NCBI GenBank assembly: GCA_900457075.1
Contig: UGYN01000002.1
Location: 1,674,001 to 1,738,000, forward strand
Length of the DNA: 64,000 nucleotides
Reading direction: 5' to 3'
Source of the DNA: Serratia quinivorans
GTDB lineage: Bacteria > Pseudomonadota > Gammaproteobacteria > Enterobacterales > Enterobacteriaceae
In this document: positions 45,479 through 58,192 of the stretch, in pieces
Layout: each line of letters begins with the position of its first letter
How positions within the stretch are numbered: the stretch's first letter is position 1
Program-made: the position numbers and the translations under genes
The notes under the pieces: model-generated
Told to the model about the DNA's origin: nothing
The model's database searches: none
Seen by the model: only the letters and a program-made list of their open reading frames with translations

Positions 45479-46569
45479 CAGGCCGCTCCTCTCAGGCGTG
45501 CACGCAGCTTACGCATCGGCACCGTATCCCACAGGTTCAGCGCCAGCGCGATCGCAAAGTACGCCGCATTGACTACCCACAGCCATACCATCGGATCCAG
45601 CTTGCCCTTGCCGCCGTTAGAACGTAGCGAGGTCTGCAGCAGGAAGAATATCAAATACAGCAGGATGGCCGGCAGCATGCTCAGCACGCGGCCCTGACGC
45701 GGGTTCACCACGCTGAGCGGTACCACCAGCAGCGCCATAATGACCACGGAAAGCACCAACGTCAGGCGCCAGTGGAACTCGGCGCGCGCGTCCGGATCGT
45801 CAGACGCCAGCAGCGTCTTCATCGACATCTGCTCGGCCTGGTTGCCGTCCACGGTGACCGCACGGTGGCCTACCACCGCTTTATAGTCGTTGAAATCGGT
45901 AATGCGGAAGTCACGCAGCAGCGCGGTGCCCTCAAAGCGGGTGCCCTTGTCCAGCGTCACCACCTGCGAACCGTCTTTCATCTGGTTAATCTGGCCATGT
46001 TCAGCCACCACCACGGAAGGGCGTTGGTTGCCGTTCGGCCGCAGTTGCGCCAGGAACACGTTGTTAAAGGTGCTGCCCTTAACGTTACCGATAAACAGTA
46101 CCGCGTTGCCGTCTTGCGAGGTCTTGAACTGCCCTTCTGCCAGCCCGGCAATGCTTGGGTTGGCTTTGGCTTCGGAAACCACCACGTCCTGATAGCGCGA
46201 AGCCCAGGGCCCGACCCAGAACACGTTGGCCGCCGCAATAACGGAGGTGAAAAGTGCCAATACCATGGCCGCAATGATCAGGGTTCGTTTACCCAATCCG
46301 CAGGCGTGCATCACGGTGATTTCGCTGTCGGTATACAGCCGCCCAAGCGTCATCAACAAGCCGAGAAACAGGCTTAATGGCAGGATTAGCTGCGCCATCT
46401 TCGGCACACCCAATGCGAGCAAAGAAAGAACTAAATTTGTCGGGACATCGCCGTCCACCGCATCGCCTAACACCCTGACTAAATTCTGACAAAAGAAGAT
46501 CAGAAGCAGGATGAACAGGATCGCGATTTGGCTCTTTAGCGTTTCCCGTACCAGATATCTTATGATGAT
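45478..46569 (-). CDS. lptF: LptF, LPS export ABC permease
   Basis: 363 residues from a GTG start (VIIIRYLVRETLKSQIAILFILLLIFFCQNLVRVLGDAVDGDVP). I choose the GTG at 46569 over an in-frame ATG 30 codons upstream because E. coli lptF begins at the equivalent GTG and the extra residues are unlike the family. Six membrane helices flank a periplasmic jellyroll domain, as in LptG. It pairs with LptG in the transporter and is divergent from pepA. Confidence 0.93.
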   Translation of the reverse strand: MIIRYLVRETLKSQIAILFILLLIFFCQNLVRVLGDAVDGDVPTNLVLSLLALGVPKMAQLILPLSLFLGLLMTLGRLYTDSEITVMHACGLGKRTLIIAAMVLALFTSVIAAANVFWVGPWASRYQDVVVSEAKANPSIAGLAEGQFKTSQDGNAVLFIGNVKGSTFNNVFLAQLRPNGNQRPSVVVAEHGQINQMKDGSQVVTLDKGTRFEGTALLRDFRITDFNDYKAVVGHRAVTVDGNQAEQMSMKTLLASDDPDARAEFHWRLTLVLSVVIMALLVVPLSVVNPRQGRVLSMLPAILLYLIFFLLQTSLRSNGGKGKLDPMVWLWVVNAAYFAIALALNLWDTVPMRKLRARLRGAA

Positions 46570-46837
46570 CACGCTTATTACGCCTGTGAAAACTTGTCTT
46601 TTTGCAGGAAAATCGATAGTTTCATCGCTAATCCGCCATTTATTCTCATCATATGGCAACCGACACAGCTAAAATAGTATTACAACATCTAGCATTTGGG
46701 TGTCCTATAGGAACTTGCCTATAGTCGCCAAAACAGAGCAATTTACGCCGTTCAGGTTAACATAACTCGTTAACTCAATGGCGGGAGATCGTTACGGAGT
46801 GCGCCATTCTAGCCGTAGCGCCTGCCTTTGTCTTTAA

Positions 46838-48389
<1,552 letters not shown>

Positions 48390-48393
48390 CCCG

Positions 48394-48417
48394 AGGGGCA
48401 CAGCATGCTGTGCCCCT
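48394..48417. repeat. Intergenic palindrome family, copy 2
   Basis: A 24-bp perfect palindrome, AGGGGCACAGCA and its complement, between pepA and holC; followed by AC. It is the most symmetrical of the three copies and could act as a terminator-like or boundary hairpin. Confidence 0.75.
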
Positions 48418-48448
48418 ACACTTTTTATAGGCAGCGGTGAATCAGACC

Positions 48449-48898
48449 ATGAAACAGGCAACGTTCTATCTAATCGAACACGCGGAACCCGCAGGTGCGC
48501 TCAGCGCGCATGAGGCCGTGGCCTGCGCCGTTGCCGCCGAACGCTGGCGTTCCGGCAAGCGGGTGTTGATCGCCTGCGAGAGCCAGGAACAGGCCCAACG
48601 GTTGGACGAAGCGCTATGGCAGCGCGATCCACACCAGTTCGTGCCCCACAACCTGGCCGGTGAAGGCCCGCATTATGGCGCCCCGGTCGAACTGTGCTGG
48701 CCCGGCAAACGCGGCAACTCCCCGCGTGACCTGCTGATCGCCCTGCTGCCGCAGTTTGCAGATTTTGCTACTGCTTTCCATGAAGTGGTAGACTTCGTCC
48801 CATACGAAGACACCTTAAAACAGTTGGCGCGCGACCGATATAAAGCTTATCGCAGCGTCGGCTTCCATTTGACCACGGCCACGCCGCCAACTCACTGA
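48449..48898 (+). CDS. holC: HolC, DNA polymerase III chi subunit
   Basis: 149 residues from [14 protein letters not shown], matching E. coli chi (147 aa) in [34 protein letters not shown] and [33 protein letters not shown]. Chi links the clamp loader to SSB through psi. It lies between pepA and valS as in E. coli, with 13 nt to valS. Confidence 0.95.
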   Translation: MKQATFYLIEHAEPAGALSAHEAVACAVAAERWRSGKRVLIACESQEQAQRLDEALWQRDPHQFVPHNLAGEGPHYGAPVELCWPGKRGNSPRDLLIALLPQFADFATAFHEVVDFVPYEDTLKQLARDRYKAYRSVGFHLTTATPPTH

Positions 48899-48911
48899 AC
48901 AACGATATAAA

Positions 48912-51788
48912 ATGGAAAAGACAAACAGTCACCTCGATACCGCCTACGACCCGAAAGAGATCGAACAGAAGCTGTACGATCACTGGGAAAACCAGGGTTA
49001 CTTCAAGCCAAATGGTGATACCAGCCAGGAAAGCTTCTGCATCATGATCCCGCCGCCGAACGTCACCGGTAGCCTGCACATGGGCCACGCCTTCCAGCAG
49101 ACCATCATGGACACCATGATCCGTTACCAGCGCATGCAGGGCAAAAACACCCTGTGGCAGGCGGGTACCGACCATGCCGGTATCGCCACCCAGATGGTGG
49201 TTGAGCGCAAGATCGCCGCAGAAGAAAACAAAACCCGCCATGACTATGGCCGCGATGCGTTCATCGACAAAATCTGGCAGTGGAAGGCAGAATCCGGCGG
49301 CACCATCACCCGTCAGATGCGCCGTCTGGGCAACTCCGTGGACTGGGAGCGTGAGCGCTTCACCATGGACGAAGGCCTGTCCAACGCGGTACGTGAAGTG
49401 TTTGTTCGTCTGCACAAAGAAGATCTGATCTACCGTGGCAAGCGCCTGGTGAACTGGGATCCGAAACTGCGCACCGCCATCTCCGATCTGGAAGTGGAAA
49501 ACCGCGAGTCCAAAGGCTCCATGTGGCACCTGCGTTACCCGCTGGCCGACGGCGCCAAAACCGCCGAGGGCAAAGATTACCTGGTGGTCGCCACCACCCG
49601 TCCGGAAACCGTGCTCGGTGATACCGGCGTAGCGGTGAACCCGGAAGATCCACGCTACAAAGACTTGATCGGCAAAGAAATCCTTCTGCCGCTGGTTGGC
49701 CGCCGTATCCGCATCGTCGGTGACGAGCACGCCGATATGGAAAAAGGCACCGGCTGCGTGAAAATCACCCCGGCGCACGACTTTAACGACTACGAAGTCG
49801 GTAAACGTCACGGCCTGACGATGATCAACATTCTGACTTTCGACGGCGATATCCGCCAGGAAGCGGAAGTGTTCAACACCCTCGGCGAAATCTGCACCGA
49901 TTACTGCAACGAGATCCCGGCCCAGTTCCGTGGCCTGGAGCGTTTCGCCGCGCGTAAAGCGGTAGTGGCTGCCTTTGAAGAGTTGGGCCTGCTGGAAGAG
50001 ATCAAGCCACACGACCTGACGGTGCCTTACGGCGACCGCGGCGGCGTGGTGATCGAACCTATGCTGACCGACCAATGGTACGTGCGTACCGCTCCGCTGG
50101 CGAAAGTGGCGGTGGAAGCGGTTGAGCAAGGCGAGATCCAGTTCGTGCCGAAGCAGTACGAAAACATGTACTTCAGCTGGATGCGTGACATTCAGGACTG
50201 GTGTATTTCCCGTCAGCTGTGGTGGGGTCACCGTATCCCGGCCTGGTACGACGTGAACGGCAAAGTCTATGTTGGCCGCAACGAAGCAGAAGTGCGCAGC
50301 GAGAACAACCTGGGCCCTGACGTGGTGCTGAACCAGGACGAAGACGTGCTGGACACCTGGTTCTCTTCCGGCCTGTGGACCTTCTCTACCCTGGGCTGGC
50401 CAGAGCAGACCGACGCGCTGAAAACCTTCCACCCGACCAGCGTGATGGTCAGTGGCTTCGATATCATCTTCTTCTGGATTGCGCGCATGATCATGCTGAC
50501 CATGCACTTTATGAAGGATGAAAACGGCAAGCCACAGGTTCCGTTCAAGACCGTCTACATGACCGGTCTGATCCGCGACGACGAAGGGCAGAAAATGTCC
50601 AAGTCGAAAGGCAACGTGATCGACCCGCTGGACATGGTTGACGGCATCTCGCTGGAAGACCTGCTGGAAAAACGCACCGGTAACATGATGCAGCCACAGC
50701 TGGCGGAAAAAATCCGCAAGCGCACCGAGAAGCAGTTCCCGAACGGCATCGAGCCGCACGGCACCGACGCCCTGCGCTTCACCCTGGCGGCACTGGCTTC
50801 AACCGGCCGTGACATTAACTGGGACATGAAGCGCCTGGAAGGCTACCGCAACTTCTGTAACAAGCTGTGGAACGCCAGCCGCTTTGTGTTGATGAACGCA
50901 GAAGGCCAGGACTGTGGCTTTAACGGCGGCGAGAAAGTGCTGTCGCTGGCGGACCGCTGGATCCTGGCTGAATTTAACCGCACGGTGAAGGCATACCGCG
51001 AAGCGCTGGACACTTACCGCTTCGATCTGGCCGCCAACATCCTGTACGAATTCACCTGGAACCAGTTCTGTGACTGGTATCTGGAACTGACCAAGCCGGT
51101 GGTGACCAACGGCACCGAAGCGGAACAGCGCGGCACTCGCCATACGCTGATCACCGTGCTGGAAGCCCTGCTGCGCCTGGCGCACCCGGTGATCCCGTTC
51201 ATTACCGAAACCATCTGGCAGCGCGTGAAAACCCTGACCGGCGAAACCGCAGACACCATCATGCTGCAGCCTTTCCCAGAGTACGACGCAGCGCTGGAAG
51301 ATACGCAAGCGCTGAACGACCTGGAGTGGATCAAGCAGGCGATCACCGCGGTGCGTAACATTCGCGCCGAGATGAACATCGCCCCGAGCAAACTGCTGGA
51401 AGTGCTGCTGCGCAACTGCAATGCCGACGCCCAGCGCCGCGTGCAGGAGAACCAGAGCTTTATTCAGCGTCTGGCACGTCTGGAGTCGATCGCCCTGCTG
51501 CCTGCCGGTGACAAAGGCCCGTTATCGGTCACCAAACTGGTGGACGGTGCCGAGCTGCTGATCCCTATGGCCGGCTTTATCGATAAAGACGCCGAGATTG
51601 CGCGTCTGTCGAAAGAGATGGGCAAGCTGGATGCGGAAATCGCCTCGATCGAAGGCAAGCTGTCTAACGAAGGTTTTGTGGCGCGTGCGCCAGAAGCCGT
51701 GGTCGCCAAAGAGCGCGAACGTCTGACCGCCTGCAAAGAAGGCAAAGTGAAGCTGCAGGAACAGCAGGCGACCATCGCCGCGTTGTAA
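48912..51788 (+). CDS. valS: ValS, valyl-tRNA synthetase
   Basis: 958 residues (E. coli 951). The class I HIGH motif is in [15 protein letters not shown], and KMSKS in [14 protein letters not shown]. The editing CP1 domain (about 190-340) includes [25 protein letters not shown]-terminal coiled-coil tail (about 890-958; [25 protein letters not shown]) binds tRNA. Intact, with a terminator downstream. Confidence 0.97.
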   Translation: MEKTNSHLDTAYDPKEIEQKLYDHWENQGYFKPNGDTSQESFCIMIPPPNVTGSLHMGHAFQQTIMDTMIRYQRMQGKNTLWQAGTDHAGIATQMVVERKIAAEENKTRHDYGRDAFIDKIWQWKAESGGTITRQMRRLGNSVDWERERFTMDEGLSNAVREVFVRLHKEDLIYRGKRLVNWDPKLRTAISDLEVENRESKGSMWHLRYPLADGAKTAEGKDYLVVATTRPETVLGDTGVAVNPEDPRYKDLIGKEILLPLVGRRIRIVGDEHADMEKGTGCVKITPAHDFNDYEVGKRHGLTMINILTFDGDIRQEAEVFNTLGEICTDYCNEIPAQFRGLERFAARKAVVAAFEELGLLEEIKPHDLTVPYGDRGGVVIEPMLTDQWYVRTAPLAKVAVEAVEQGEIQFVPKQYENMYFSWMRDIQDWCISRQLWWGHRIPAWYDVNGKVYVGRNEAEVRSENNLGPDVVLNQDEDVLDTWFSSGLWTFSTLGWPEQTDALKTFHPTSVMVSGFDIIFFWIARMIMLTMHFMKDENGKPQVPFKTVYMTGLIRDDEGQKMSKSKGNVIDPLDMVDGISLEDLLEKRTGNMMQPQLAEKIRKRTEKQFPNGIEPHGTDALRFTLAALASTGRDINWDMKRLEGYRNFCNKLWNASRFVLMNAEGQDCGFNGGEKVLSLADRWILAEFNRTVKAYREALDTYRFDLAANILYEFTWNQFCDWYLELTKPVVTNGTEAEQRGTRHTLITVLEALLRLAHPVIPFITETIWQRVKTLTGETADTIMLQPFPEYDAALEDTQALNDLEWIKQAITAVRNIRAEMNIAPSKLLEVLLRNCNADAQRRVQENQSFIQRLARLESIALLPAGDKGPLSVTKLVDGAELLIPMAGFIDKDAEIARLSKEMGKLDAEIASIEGKLSNEGFVARAPEAVVAKERERLTACKEGKVKLQEQQATIAAL

Positions 51789-51813
51789 TCTGTCGGTTCA
51801 CTGTAACAGCTGA

Positions 51814-51843
51814 AAACAGCGGGGATTTCCCCGCTGTTTTTTT
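51814..51843 (+). terminator. Terminator of valS
   Basis: ACAGCGGGG/CCCCGCTGT stem with an ATTT loop, followed by TTTTTTT. Confidence 0.92.
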
Positions 51844-51984
51844 ATCGCCGTTGCATCTGGCCCGCTTAAGATGTTATTACAATATATTAATATATGCCGC
51901 ATGGATGCCGCCGGGGAATCAACCCAGGCGCGTTTTGTGCTGCGATAAAAACGAATGTGGTTCCTTTTAATGGCGAGTGTAAAC

Positions 51985-52488
51985 ATGACAACAGCAACCC
52001 CAGTACGTCTTCTGGTGCGCCCAATAACGGCTGACGATAATGCCGCTATTGCCAATGTCATTCGCGAAGTCTCCGCCGAGCACGGTTTGACGGCGGACAA
52101 AGGCTATACCGTTTCCGACCCCAATCTGGACGTCTTGTATCAGCTCTACAGCCTGCCTCGCAGCGCTTATTGGGTGATAGAAGTCGACGGTCAGATTGCC
52201 GGGGGTGGCGGTGTTGCGCCGCTGCAGGGCGGTGAAGTGGATATTTGCGAATTACAGAAAATGTATTTCCTGCCGGTTTTACGCGGCCAGGGTCTGGCAA
52301 AACGCCTGGCGCTGCAGGCACTGGAGTTCGCCCGTCAACAGGGTTTCCGCTGTTGTTATTTAGAAACCACCGCCAGTCTGACCCAGGCTATCGGCCTGTA
52401 TGAGCATTTGGGCTTTGAGCATATCGACCAGGCCATGGGCACCACCGGCCACGTCGACTGCGAAGTCACCATGCTGAAAACGCTGTGA
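51985..52488 (+). CDS. yjgM: YjgM-like GNAT acetyltransferase
   Basis: 167 residues from [43 protein letters not shown]; in-frame ATGs at 51955 and 51970 are possible. The acetyl-CoA-binding motif is [25 protein letters not shown]. It matches E. coli YjgM closely ([41 protein letters not shown]), which lies in the same region beside valS. YjgM has been linked to O-acetylserine/threonine metabolism; the substrate in this organism is not established. Confidence 0.9.
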   Translation: MTTATPVRLLVRPITADDNAAIANVIREVSAEHGLTADKGYTVSDPNLDVLYQLYSLPRSAYWVIEVDGQIAGGGGVAPLQGGEVDICELQKMYFLPVLRGQGLAKRLALQALEFARQQGFRCCYLETTASLTQAIGLYEHLGFEHIDQAMGTTGHVDCEVTMLKTL

Positions 52489-52515
52489 TCTTGCTACTGC
52501 GCCCGCGGTAATAAC

Positions 52516-52536
52516 GGGCGCAGCATGCAGCGCCCC
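52516..52536. repeat. Intergenic palindrome family, copy 3
   Basis: GGGCGC-AGCATGCA-GCGCCC followed by CTA, between yjgM and the acyltransferase. It touches the acyltransferase stop codon. Confidence 0.7.
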
Positions 52537-53526
52537 TACGCTCTCACCCCGCCTTTCACTGCCAATTCAATCCGGCTCAGCACCAGGCTGGTCAGGTAGG
52601 ATACGGCAATTAACAACAGCAGGATCAGCGGCGTATAGCGCGGCGCAAAGATCAGCTTCTGGGTGAAGTAATAGCAATAGAAACTGTGGGTCAGCCACAT
52701 ATACATCGAATGCTTGCCCAACTCGCCCACTATCCGGTTCACCCTGCTGCCCAGGCCATCTGCCGTATTCATCAGCGCAATAATAAACAGCGGCGTCACC
52801 AGCAGCAGCCCAGGATTATGCGCGACGATAAATACCGCCACCGTCACCATCAGCAAGATCAGCGGATGGGTACGGCTCAGGATGGCGATCAGTTTCACCA
52901 GCCACGAGTTCGGCGGCATTTTCTGGCTACGACCAAACACCATGCCAAAGCCAAACGGCAGCAACCAGGTGCAATATTCGATCAACACCTCTGGCGCCCA
53001 GCCAACATACTGCAGCCCCTTGCCGCAAAGTGCCGCCAGAAACAGCAGCCCCAGCAACGGGCCGATATTCAGCCGCGACAGCAGCGGCAAAGAGAGCACA
53101 TACAACACGTAGAGTTTAAAGAACCACCACTCGCTGTTATAAGTGGATTTTATGCCCATCAGGTTTTCGAGAAACAGCGACGGCGACAGGGAATATCTTT
53201 CGCCCGGAAAGAAAATGATGCCAATCGGCACAAAGATAAACAACACTATCCAGTAGCTGATATATAAGTTCTTCAGCTTGCCCCAGATATATTTAAACGA
53301 CACTTCTTTTTTTTAGCGAGAATCCGTAGCCGGATAAAAACAGGAACATCGACACACAAATCTTGCCGAACAGGCCAACAAACATCTCAATATCGACACT
53401 GTTAACCATATGATAAACCGGGATATCCGGGCTAATGCGGCTTGGGTAAGCAAATAGATGGTGGATTAACATCAGAATGATGGCAATCCCTTTTAAATAA
53501 TTAGACTTATTAATCGAAATTTCCAT
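52536..53526 (-). pseudogene. Acyltransferase family 3 membrane protein, frameshifted at an A8 tract
   Basis: Two adjoining frames form one gene. The first (from 53526) is MEISINKSNYLKGIAIILMLIHHLFAYPS...MFLFLSGYGFSLKK, the start of an acyltransferase-3/OafA-type protein with its H-H in IHHLF; it stops after RSVV. The second (frame from 53303 down) gives about 255 further residues with eight membrane helices. Reducing the A8 run (53307-53314) to seven joins GFSLKKEVSFKYIWGKLKNLYISY into a protein of about 330 residues. Such proteins O-acetylate surface polysaccharides. It may be phase variable, decayed, or a sequencing error. Confidence 0.8.
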
Positions 53527-53878
53527 ATTTCTTAATATCTTATCCGATAATAGAGTGGATCATCATATAGCAGCATTTTTACTCTGACACTCTCTTTCCT
53601 GCTCGGATAAGTCTCATAATTAATATTCCTTTAAGAAACAATGCGCCGTTTGTTTATAAAACCGCATTTTCTCTCGCCAGCCTGTGCCCGCAGAAAAACA
53701 GCAAACAAACATTAATATGGTTACGTTATTTTTTATTCATATAAATCATGTATATGATAAAAAATACAAATATTTTTTGTGATATTCGTTAATAAATTAA
53801 TGATTGCAAATTGACCTCTGACCCGCTTGGGATACTCTGCCAGAACAGGCTAATGCCGCAATCGCACAGGGAGCAGTC
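53527..53878. other. AT-rich divergent intergenic region
   Basis: About 350 bp between the acyltransferase and the GMC oxidoreductase. I see no gene. The run near 53730-53800 is extremely AT-rich, and probably contains promoters in both directions. Confidence 0.5.
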
Positions 53879-55486
53879 ATGTCGGAAAACGCTTTTGATT
53901 ACATCATTGTCGGTGCCGGTTCTGCCGGTTGCGTGCTGGCGGCGCAGTTGATCCGCCGCACCCAGGCGCGGGTACTGCTGCTGGAAGCCGGTGGCGACGA
54001 CAATAATCTGTTCATCAAGATGCCGGCCGGCGTGGCGAAAATCATCGCCAAAAAAAGCTGGCCGTATGAAACCGAGCCGGAGCCGCATGCCAATAACCGT
54101 CGCATGCAAATCGCCCAGGGCAAGGTGTTGGGCGGCAGCAGCTCGGTCAACGGCATGATCTATATTCGCGGCCAGCGACAGGATTACGACGAGTGGGCCG
54201 AACGCTATGGCTGTGTTGGTTGGGGCTATCAGGACGTGCTGCCCTACTTCAAACGCGCCGAGGCCAACGAGAGTCTGTCGGATAGCTATCATGGTGGCGA
54301 GGGCCTGCTGCCGGTCAGCGAGAACCGTTACCGCCACCCGCTCAGCATGGCGTTTATTCGCGCCGGCCAGGAGTTGGATCTCCCCTACCGCAACGATTTC
54401 AACGGCGACAGCCAACAGGGCGTCGGCTTCTACCAAACCACTACCCACAACGGCGAGCGCGCCAGCACTGCACGTACCTATTTGAAAGCCGTGCGTAACG
54501 AACAGCGGCTGGTGGTGAAACTCAATGCGCTGGTACACCGGGTGGTACTCGACAACAACGTCGCCACCGGCGTGGTGTATAGTCAAAACGGCGGTGCCGA
54601 GGTCACGGCCCATGCCGCGCAGGAAGTGATCCTCAGCGCAGGCGCGGTAGGATCGCCAAAGATCCTGATGCTGTCCGGCATCGGGCCACGCGAACATCTG
54701 CAGCAGTTGGGGATCGAACCGCTGGCGGATCTGCCGGTCGGCAAGAACTTTCACGATCACCTGCATATGTCGATCAACGTCAGCACCCACGAGCCGATCA
54801 GTTTGTACGGTGCCGATCGCGGCCTGCAGGCGCTACGCCACGGCACCGAATGGCTGGCATTTCGCAGCGGCGTGCTGAGTTCCAACGTGCTGGAAGGGGC
54901 CGCCTTCACCGACAGCCTGGGCGACGGCCGACCGGACGTGCAGATCCACTTCCTGCCGATGCTCGACAGTTGGGACGACGTACCCGGCGAACCGCTGCCC
55001 AATATCCACGGCTTCACGCTTAAGGTTGGCTATCTGCAACCCAAGGCGCGCGGTGAAGTGCTGCTGCGTAGTCGCGATCCCAAGGATCCGGTGAAGCTGC
55101 ACGCCAACTATCTTGGCCACCCGGAAGATTTGGCCGGCAGCGTGCGTGCGGTGAAGTTCGGCCTGCGTTTTCTGCAAACCGCCGCCCTCAAACCGCTGAT
55201 CAAAGATTTGCTGATGCCACAGCCGGCATGGCTGAACGATGAGGCACAACTGGAAGAGTTCGTGCGCAACTTCTGCAAAACGGTGTATCACCCGGTGGGC
55301 AGTTGCCGCATGGGCCAATCCCCGCAGGACTCGGTAACCGATTTACAACTGCGGGTGCACGGATTTGAACGGTTGCGGGTGATCGACTGCTCGGTGATGC
55401 CGCAGGTGACCAGCGGCAATACCAATGCGCCGACCATCATGCTGGCGGAAAAAGCGGTGGATTTGCTGCTGGGCACGCCGGAATAA
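53879..55486 (+). CDS. GMC-family FAD-dependent alcohol/choline-type dehydrogenase
   Basis: 535 residues. The N-terminal dinucleotide-binding motif is YIIVGAGSAGCVLAAQL...VLLLEAG, the GMC signature 1 is GKVLGGSSSVNGMIYIRG, and signature 2 is GAVGSPKILMLSGIGP. The C-terminal active-site His/Asn are in YHPVGSCRMG and SGNTNAPTIM. It oxidises an alcohol using FAD and passes electrons to the respiratory chain or a dye. It resembles choline dehydrogenase, but no betI/betB/betT is near, so choline is not assured. Convergent with miaE, with 21 nt between stops. Confidence 0.88.
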   Translation: MSENAFDYIIVGAGSAGCVLAAQLIRRTQARVLLLEAGGDDNNLFIKMPAGVAKIIAKKSWPYETEPEPHANNRRMQIAQGKVLGGSSSVNGMIYIRGQRQDYDEWAERYGCVGWGYQDVLPYFKRAEANESLSDSYHGGEGLLPVSENRYRHPLSMAFIRAGQELDLPYRNDFNGDSQQGVGFYQTTTHNGERASTARTYLKAVRNEQRLVVKLNALVHRVVLDNNVATGVVYSQNGGAEVTAHAAQEVILSAGAVGSPKILMLSGIGPREHLQQLGIEPLADLPVGKNFHDHLHMSINVSTHEPISLYGADRGLQALRHGTEWLAFRSGVLSSNVLEGAAFTDSLGDGRPDVQIHFLPMLDSWDDVPGEPLPNIHGFTLKVGYLQPKARGEVLLRSRDPKDPVKLHANYLGHPEDLAGSVRAVKFGLRFLQTAALKPLIKDLLMPQPAWLNDEAQLEEFVRNFCKTVYHPVGSCRMGQSPQDSVTDLQLRVHGFERLRVIDCSVMPQVTSGNTNAPTIMLAEKAVDLLLGTPE

Positions 55487-55507
55487 ATTCATACGGGTGC
55501 CCGGCTA

Positions 55508-56272
55508 TCAGGCGATGGCAGGCACGCCGCTGTGGAAGCGGAATTCGCTGTCCGGAGTTTGGATCAGCGCCGCTTCTATGCGGCCAAAGTGGGCCACCCG
55601 TTCGCTGATATCGCCACCGGCTATCTGTTCGGCCAATGTCAGGTAGTCCTGGTAGTGACGCGCTTCAGAGCGCAGCAACGAAACGTAGAAGCGGTTGAGC
55701 TCGTCGTCCAGGTGCGGTGCCAGGCGGGCGAAACGTTCGCAGGAACGCGCTTCGATATAAGCGCCGCAAATCAGTTTATCAATCAACGTGGCCGGATCGT
55801 GGGTGCGGATCTCCCGGATCATGCCTTTGGCATAGCGACTGGCGGTGATTTTCTTATACGGGATCTGCCGTGCCAGCATGATCTCCAGCACCTGCGAAAA
55901 ATGATGCAGCTCTTCTTTGATCAGCAGCACCATTCTGTCCGCCAGATCCTGACCGTAGGCCGAGCCGTTTTTTGGCAGGATCTTGCGGGTGAAATTGTTC
56001 TGTTGGAACAGCGCTTCCGGCACGCCCTGCGCTTCATGCAAAAATGCCTCGTAGGGCCTGAGCAGCGCCAGCAGTGCGTCACCGCTCTCCTTGTCAGCCA
56101 CGTAGCGACGGATCAGCCACATGCCGGTCTGCGCGGCTTTTAGCTCGCACACCATATGGTCAGTCAGCAGCAGCGGCAGGTTTTCCGGGCGGCGCGCAGC
56201 ATCAATCCAGGCGTCTGGGGTTTCACAGTGCAGGAAGTTTAAAATCGGGGCTAACAGGGATTGGTATTTCAT
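55508..56272 (-). CDS. miaE: MiaE, tRNA 2-methylthio-N6-isopentenyl-A37 hydroxylase
   Basis: 254 residues. It is ferritin-like and helical, with diiron ligands in KEELHHFSQVLEI and SEARHYQDYL, and FLHCETPDAWIDAA near the start. It hydroxylates ms2i6A37 of tRNAs to ms2io6A37 with O2. MiaE occurs in Salmonella and Serratia but not E. coli K-12, which helps to place the genome. Same strand as rraB, 55 nt downstream. Confidence 0.93.
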   Translation of the reverse strand: MKYQSLLAPILNFLHCETPDAWIDAARRPENLPLLLTDHMVCELKAAQTGMWLIRRYVADKESGDALLALLRPYEAFLHEAQGVPEALFQQNNFTRKILPKNGSAYGQDLADRMVLLIKEELHHFSQVLEIMLARQIPYKKITASRYAKGMIREIRTHDPATLIDKLICGAYIEARSCERFARLAPHLDDELNRFYVSLLRSEARHYQDYLTLAEQIAGGDISERVAHFGRIEAALIQTPDSEFRFHSGVPAIA

Positions 56273-56327
56273 GTGTTCTTATCAGGGGCCAACAAGCGCC
56301 GGCCCACAGGAATTAAGCAGAAGTTAA

Positions 56328-56756
56328 TTAATGGCGTTTACCGTCGTCGTCTTCGTCGATGAAGTCACCTTCTTCTTCATCATCGTCACCTTCTTCGCCG
56401 TTCGGATCTTCGAAGTAGGTGCCCCAGCCGTCGTAGTTAACGCCGCAACGTGCCGCCAGTGCGACCAGTTGCTCAACCTGAGCGTCGATCACTTCGGCGT
56501 TCAGACCCACTTCGCTGATCACGTCACAACACATCACCAGGGTACCGTCTTCCACTTCCAGCTCTTCGGCGTCGGTCACTTCAAAGCCTAACTTGAAGGC
56601 TTCGACAGCGGCTTTCTCCAGCACTTCAAACTTCTCGGCAGAGAGATGGTGTTCGATGGTGTAGAGCGCCTCTGGATCGCTGCCGTCTTCCAGCAGTTCT
56701 TCGATGATCAGGCGGGTCTCTTCACGTTGTTCGTCTAGCTGTTCGCTGTTTGCCAT
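56328..56756 (-). CDS. rraB: RraB, RNase E inhibitor
   Basis: 142 residues. It is very acidic at the C terminus ([23 protein letters not shown]) and matches E. coli RraB (138 aa) throughout ([46 protein letters not shown] end). It binds RNase E and changes degradosome composition and mRNA turnover. Divergent from argI. Confidence 0.96.
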   Translation of the reverse strand: MANSEQLDEQREETRLIIEELLEDGSDPEALYTIEHHLSAEKFEVLEKAAVEAFKLGFEVTDAEELEVEDGTLVMCCDVISEVGLNAEVIDAQVEQLVALAARCGVNYDGWGTYFEDPNGEEGDDDEEEGDFIDEDDDGKRH

Positions 56757-56857
56757 GCCTATATCCTCAAGTCAAATGGCCTGTATTGCGCCTATTTTCA
56801 CACACCGTCGGCATTGCTTCCACGATAAACGTGAAAGATTTCCACTCCGGGGTTGAA

Positions 56858-56896
56858 ATTGAATATTCATACATATAAAGTGAATTTAAATTCAAT
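56858..56896. promoter_or_regulatory. Paired ARG boxes of argI
   Basis: Two 18-bp sites 3 bp apart. The downstream one has the perfect core TGAATTTAAATTCA (56881-56894). The upstream core TGAATATTCATACA (56860-56873) is weaker. The 21-bp spacing is standard for ArgR hexamer binding, and a TATAAA element lies between the two cores. Confidence 0.85.
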
Positions 56897-56919
56897 TTAA
56901 ACGATAAGGATATACGGCA

Positions 56920-57939
56920 ATGAGTAGCATAAACCCGTTCTACAAACGTCACTTCCTGAGGTTAATGGATTTCACCCCGGCACAGCTGCATGCGCTGCTG
57001 AAACTGTCGGCCGACTTGAAGCAGGCCAAGAAGCAAGGCAAGGAAGTACGCCACCTGCAGGGCAAAAACATCGCGCTCATCTTCGAAAAAGACTCGACCC
57101 GTACCCGATGCTCTTTCGAAGTTGCCGCATTCGATCAGGGTGCTCAGGTCACCTATCTCGGCCCGAGCGGCAGCCAGATTGGCCACAAGGAATCGATGAA
57201 AGACACCGCCCGCGTGCTGGGCCGGATGTATGACGGTATTCAGTACCGCGGTTACGGCCAGCATCTGGTGGAAACCCTGGCCCAGCATGCCGGCGTGCCG
57301 GTGTGGAACGGGCTGACCAATGAGTTCCACCCAACCCAATTGCTGGCAGACCTGCTCACGGTACAGGAACAACTGCCGGGCAAGCCGCTGAGCGAAGTGA
57401 AGTTCGCCTACCTCGGCGATACCCGCAACAATATGGGCAACACCCTGCTGGAAGCCGCCGCACTGGCGGGAATGGATCTGCGTCTGGTGGCGCCAAAGGC
57501 CTGCTGGCCGCAGCCGGAACTGGTGGCAGAATGCCAGGCATTAGCCAAACAGACCGGGGCCAAAATCACCCTGACCGAAGATATTGCCGAAGGGGTGAAG
57601 GACGCGGACTTTCTGTATACCGACGTCTGGGTGTCGATGGGTGAACCCAAAGAAACCTGGCACGAGCGTATTGGGCTGTTGAAACCCTATCAGGTCAATA
57701 TGGCGATGGTGAAACTGACCGGCAACCCGAACGTTAAATTCCTGCACTGCCTGCCGGCGTTTCACGACGATCAAACCACCCTCGGCAAGCAGATGGCAGA
57801 GCAATACGGACTGCATGGCGGCATGGAAGTGACCGATGAAGTGTTCGAGTCCGCGCACAGCGTGGTGTTCGATCAGGCGGAAAACCGTCTGCACACCATC
57901 AAGGCGGTGATGGTCGCCACCCTGAGCGAAACGCTTTAA
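56920..57939 (+). CDS. argI: ArgI, ornithine carbamoyltransferase
   Basis: 339 residues. The carbamoyl-phosphate site is STRTRCSFE, with [12 protein letters not shown] and the ornithine-loop Cys in HCLPAFHD. It makes citrulline from ornithine and carbamoyl phosphate in arginine synthesis. RBS AAGGA. Repression by ArgR is expected from the paired boxes just upstream. It is monocistronic with a terminator. Confidence 0.97.
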   Translation: MSSINPFYKRHFLRLMDFTPAQLHALLKLSADLKQAKKQGKEVRHLQGKNIALIFEKDSTRTRCSFEVAAFDQGAQVTYLGPSGSQIGHKESMKDTARVLGRMYDGIQYRGYGQHLVETLAQHAGVPVWNGLTNEFHPTQLLADLLTVQEQLPGKPLSEVKFAYLGDTRNNMGNTLLEAAALAGMDLRLVAPKACWPQPELVAECQALAKQTGAKITLTEDIAEGVKDADFLYTDVWVSMGEPKETWHERIGLLKPYQVNMAMVKLTGNPNVKFLHCLPAFHDDQTTLGKQMAEQYGLHGGMEVTDEVFESAHSVVFDQAENRLHTIKAVMVATLSETL

Positions 57940-57986
57940 CCATTAACTCCCACACATATTGCCGGGGCGCGTCACGCACAGGCAAT

Positions 57987-58025
57987 GGGGAGCGCGGGTT
58001 TGCAGACTCGCGCTCCCCTCCTCTC
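57987..58025 (+). terminator. Terminator of argI
   Basis: A 10-bp stem GGGGAGCGCG/CGCGCTCCCC followed by TCCTCTCT, about 50 nt after the stop. Confidence 0.7.
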
Positions 58026-58192
58026 TGGCAACCCCTGCCAATCCGTCTAAGATGTTTAAGACATATCAAATAGCCGATTAGCCTTTGTCAGCCACCAGCA
58101 AAGGTTCTACCGTGGCATTCTGGCGGCGAAAATGCCGTGAAAACAAACGATAACAATAATTTCTTGTAGTGCCTTCAAGGGAAAACACATCG

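Noticed and set aside
48768..50759. Long reverse-strand open frame of 663 codons opposite valS
   Set aside because: It is the mirror of a highly conserved synthetase gene; the composition is His/Val/Gln-rich and unlike a real protein, as expected for antisense frames in GC-rich coding DNA.
53879..55486. Calling the GMC enzyme betA (choline dehydrogenase)
   Set aside because: No betI, betB or betT neighbours, and the GMC family has many substrates; the general name is safer.
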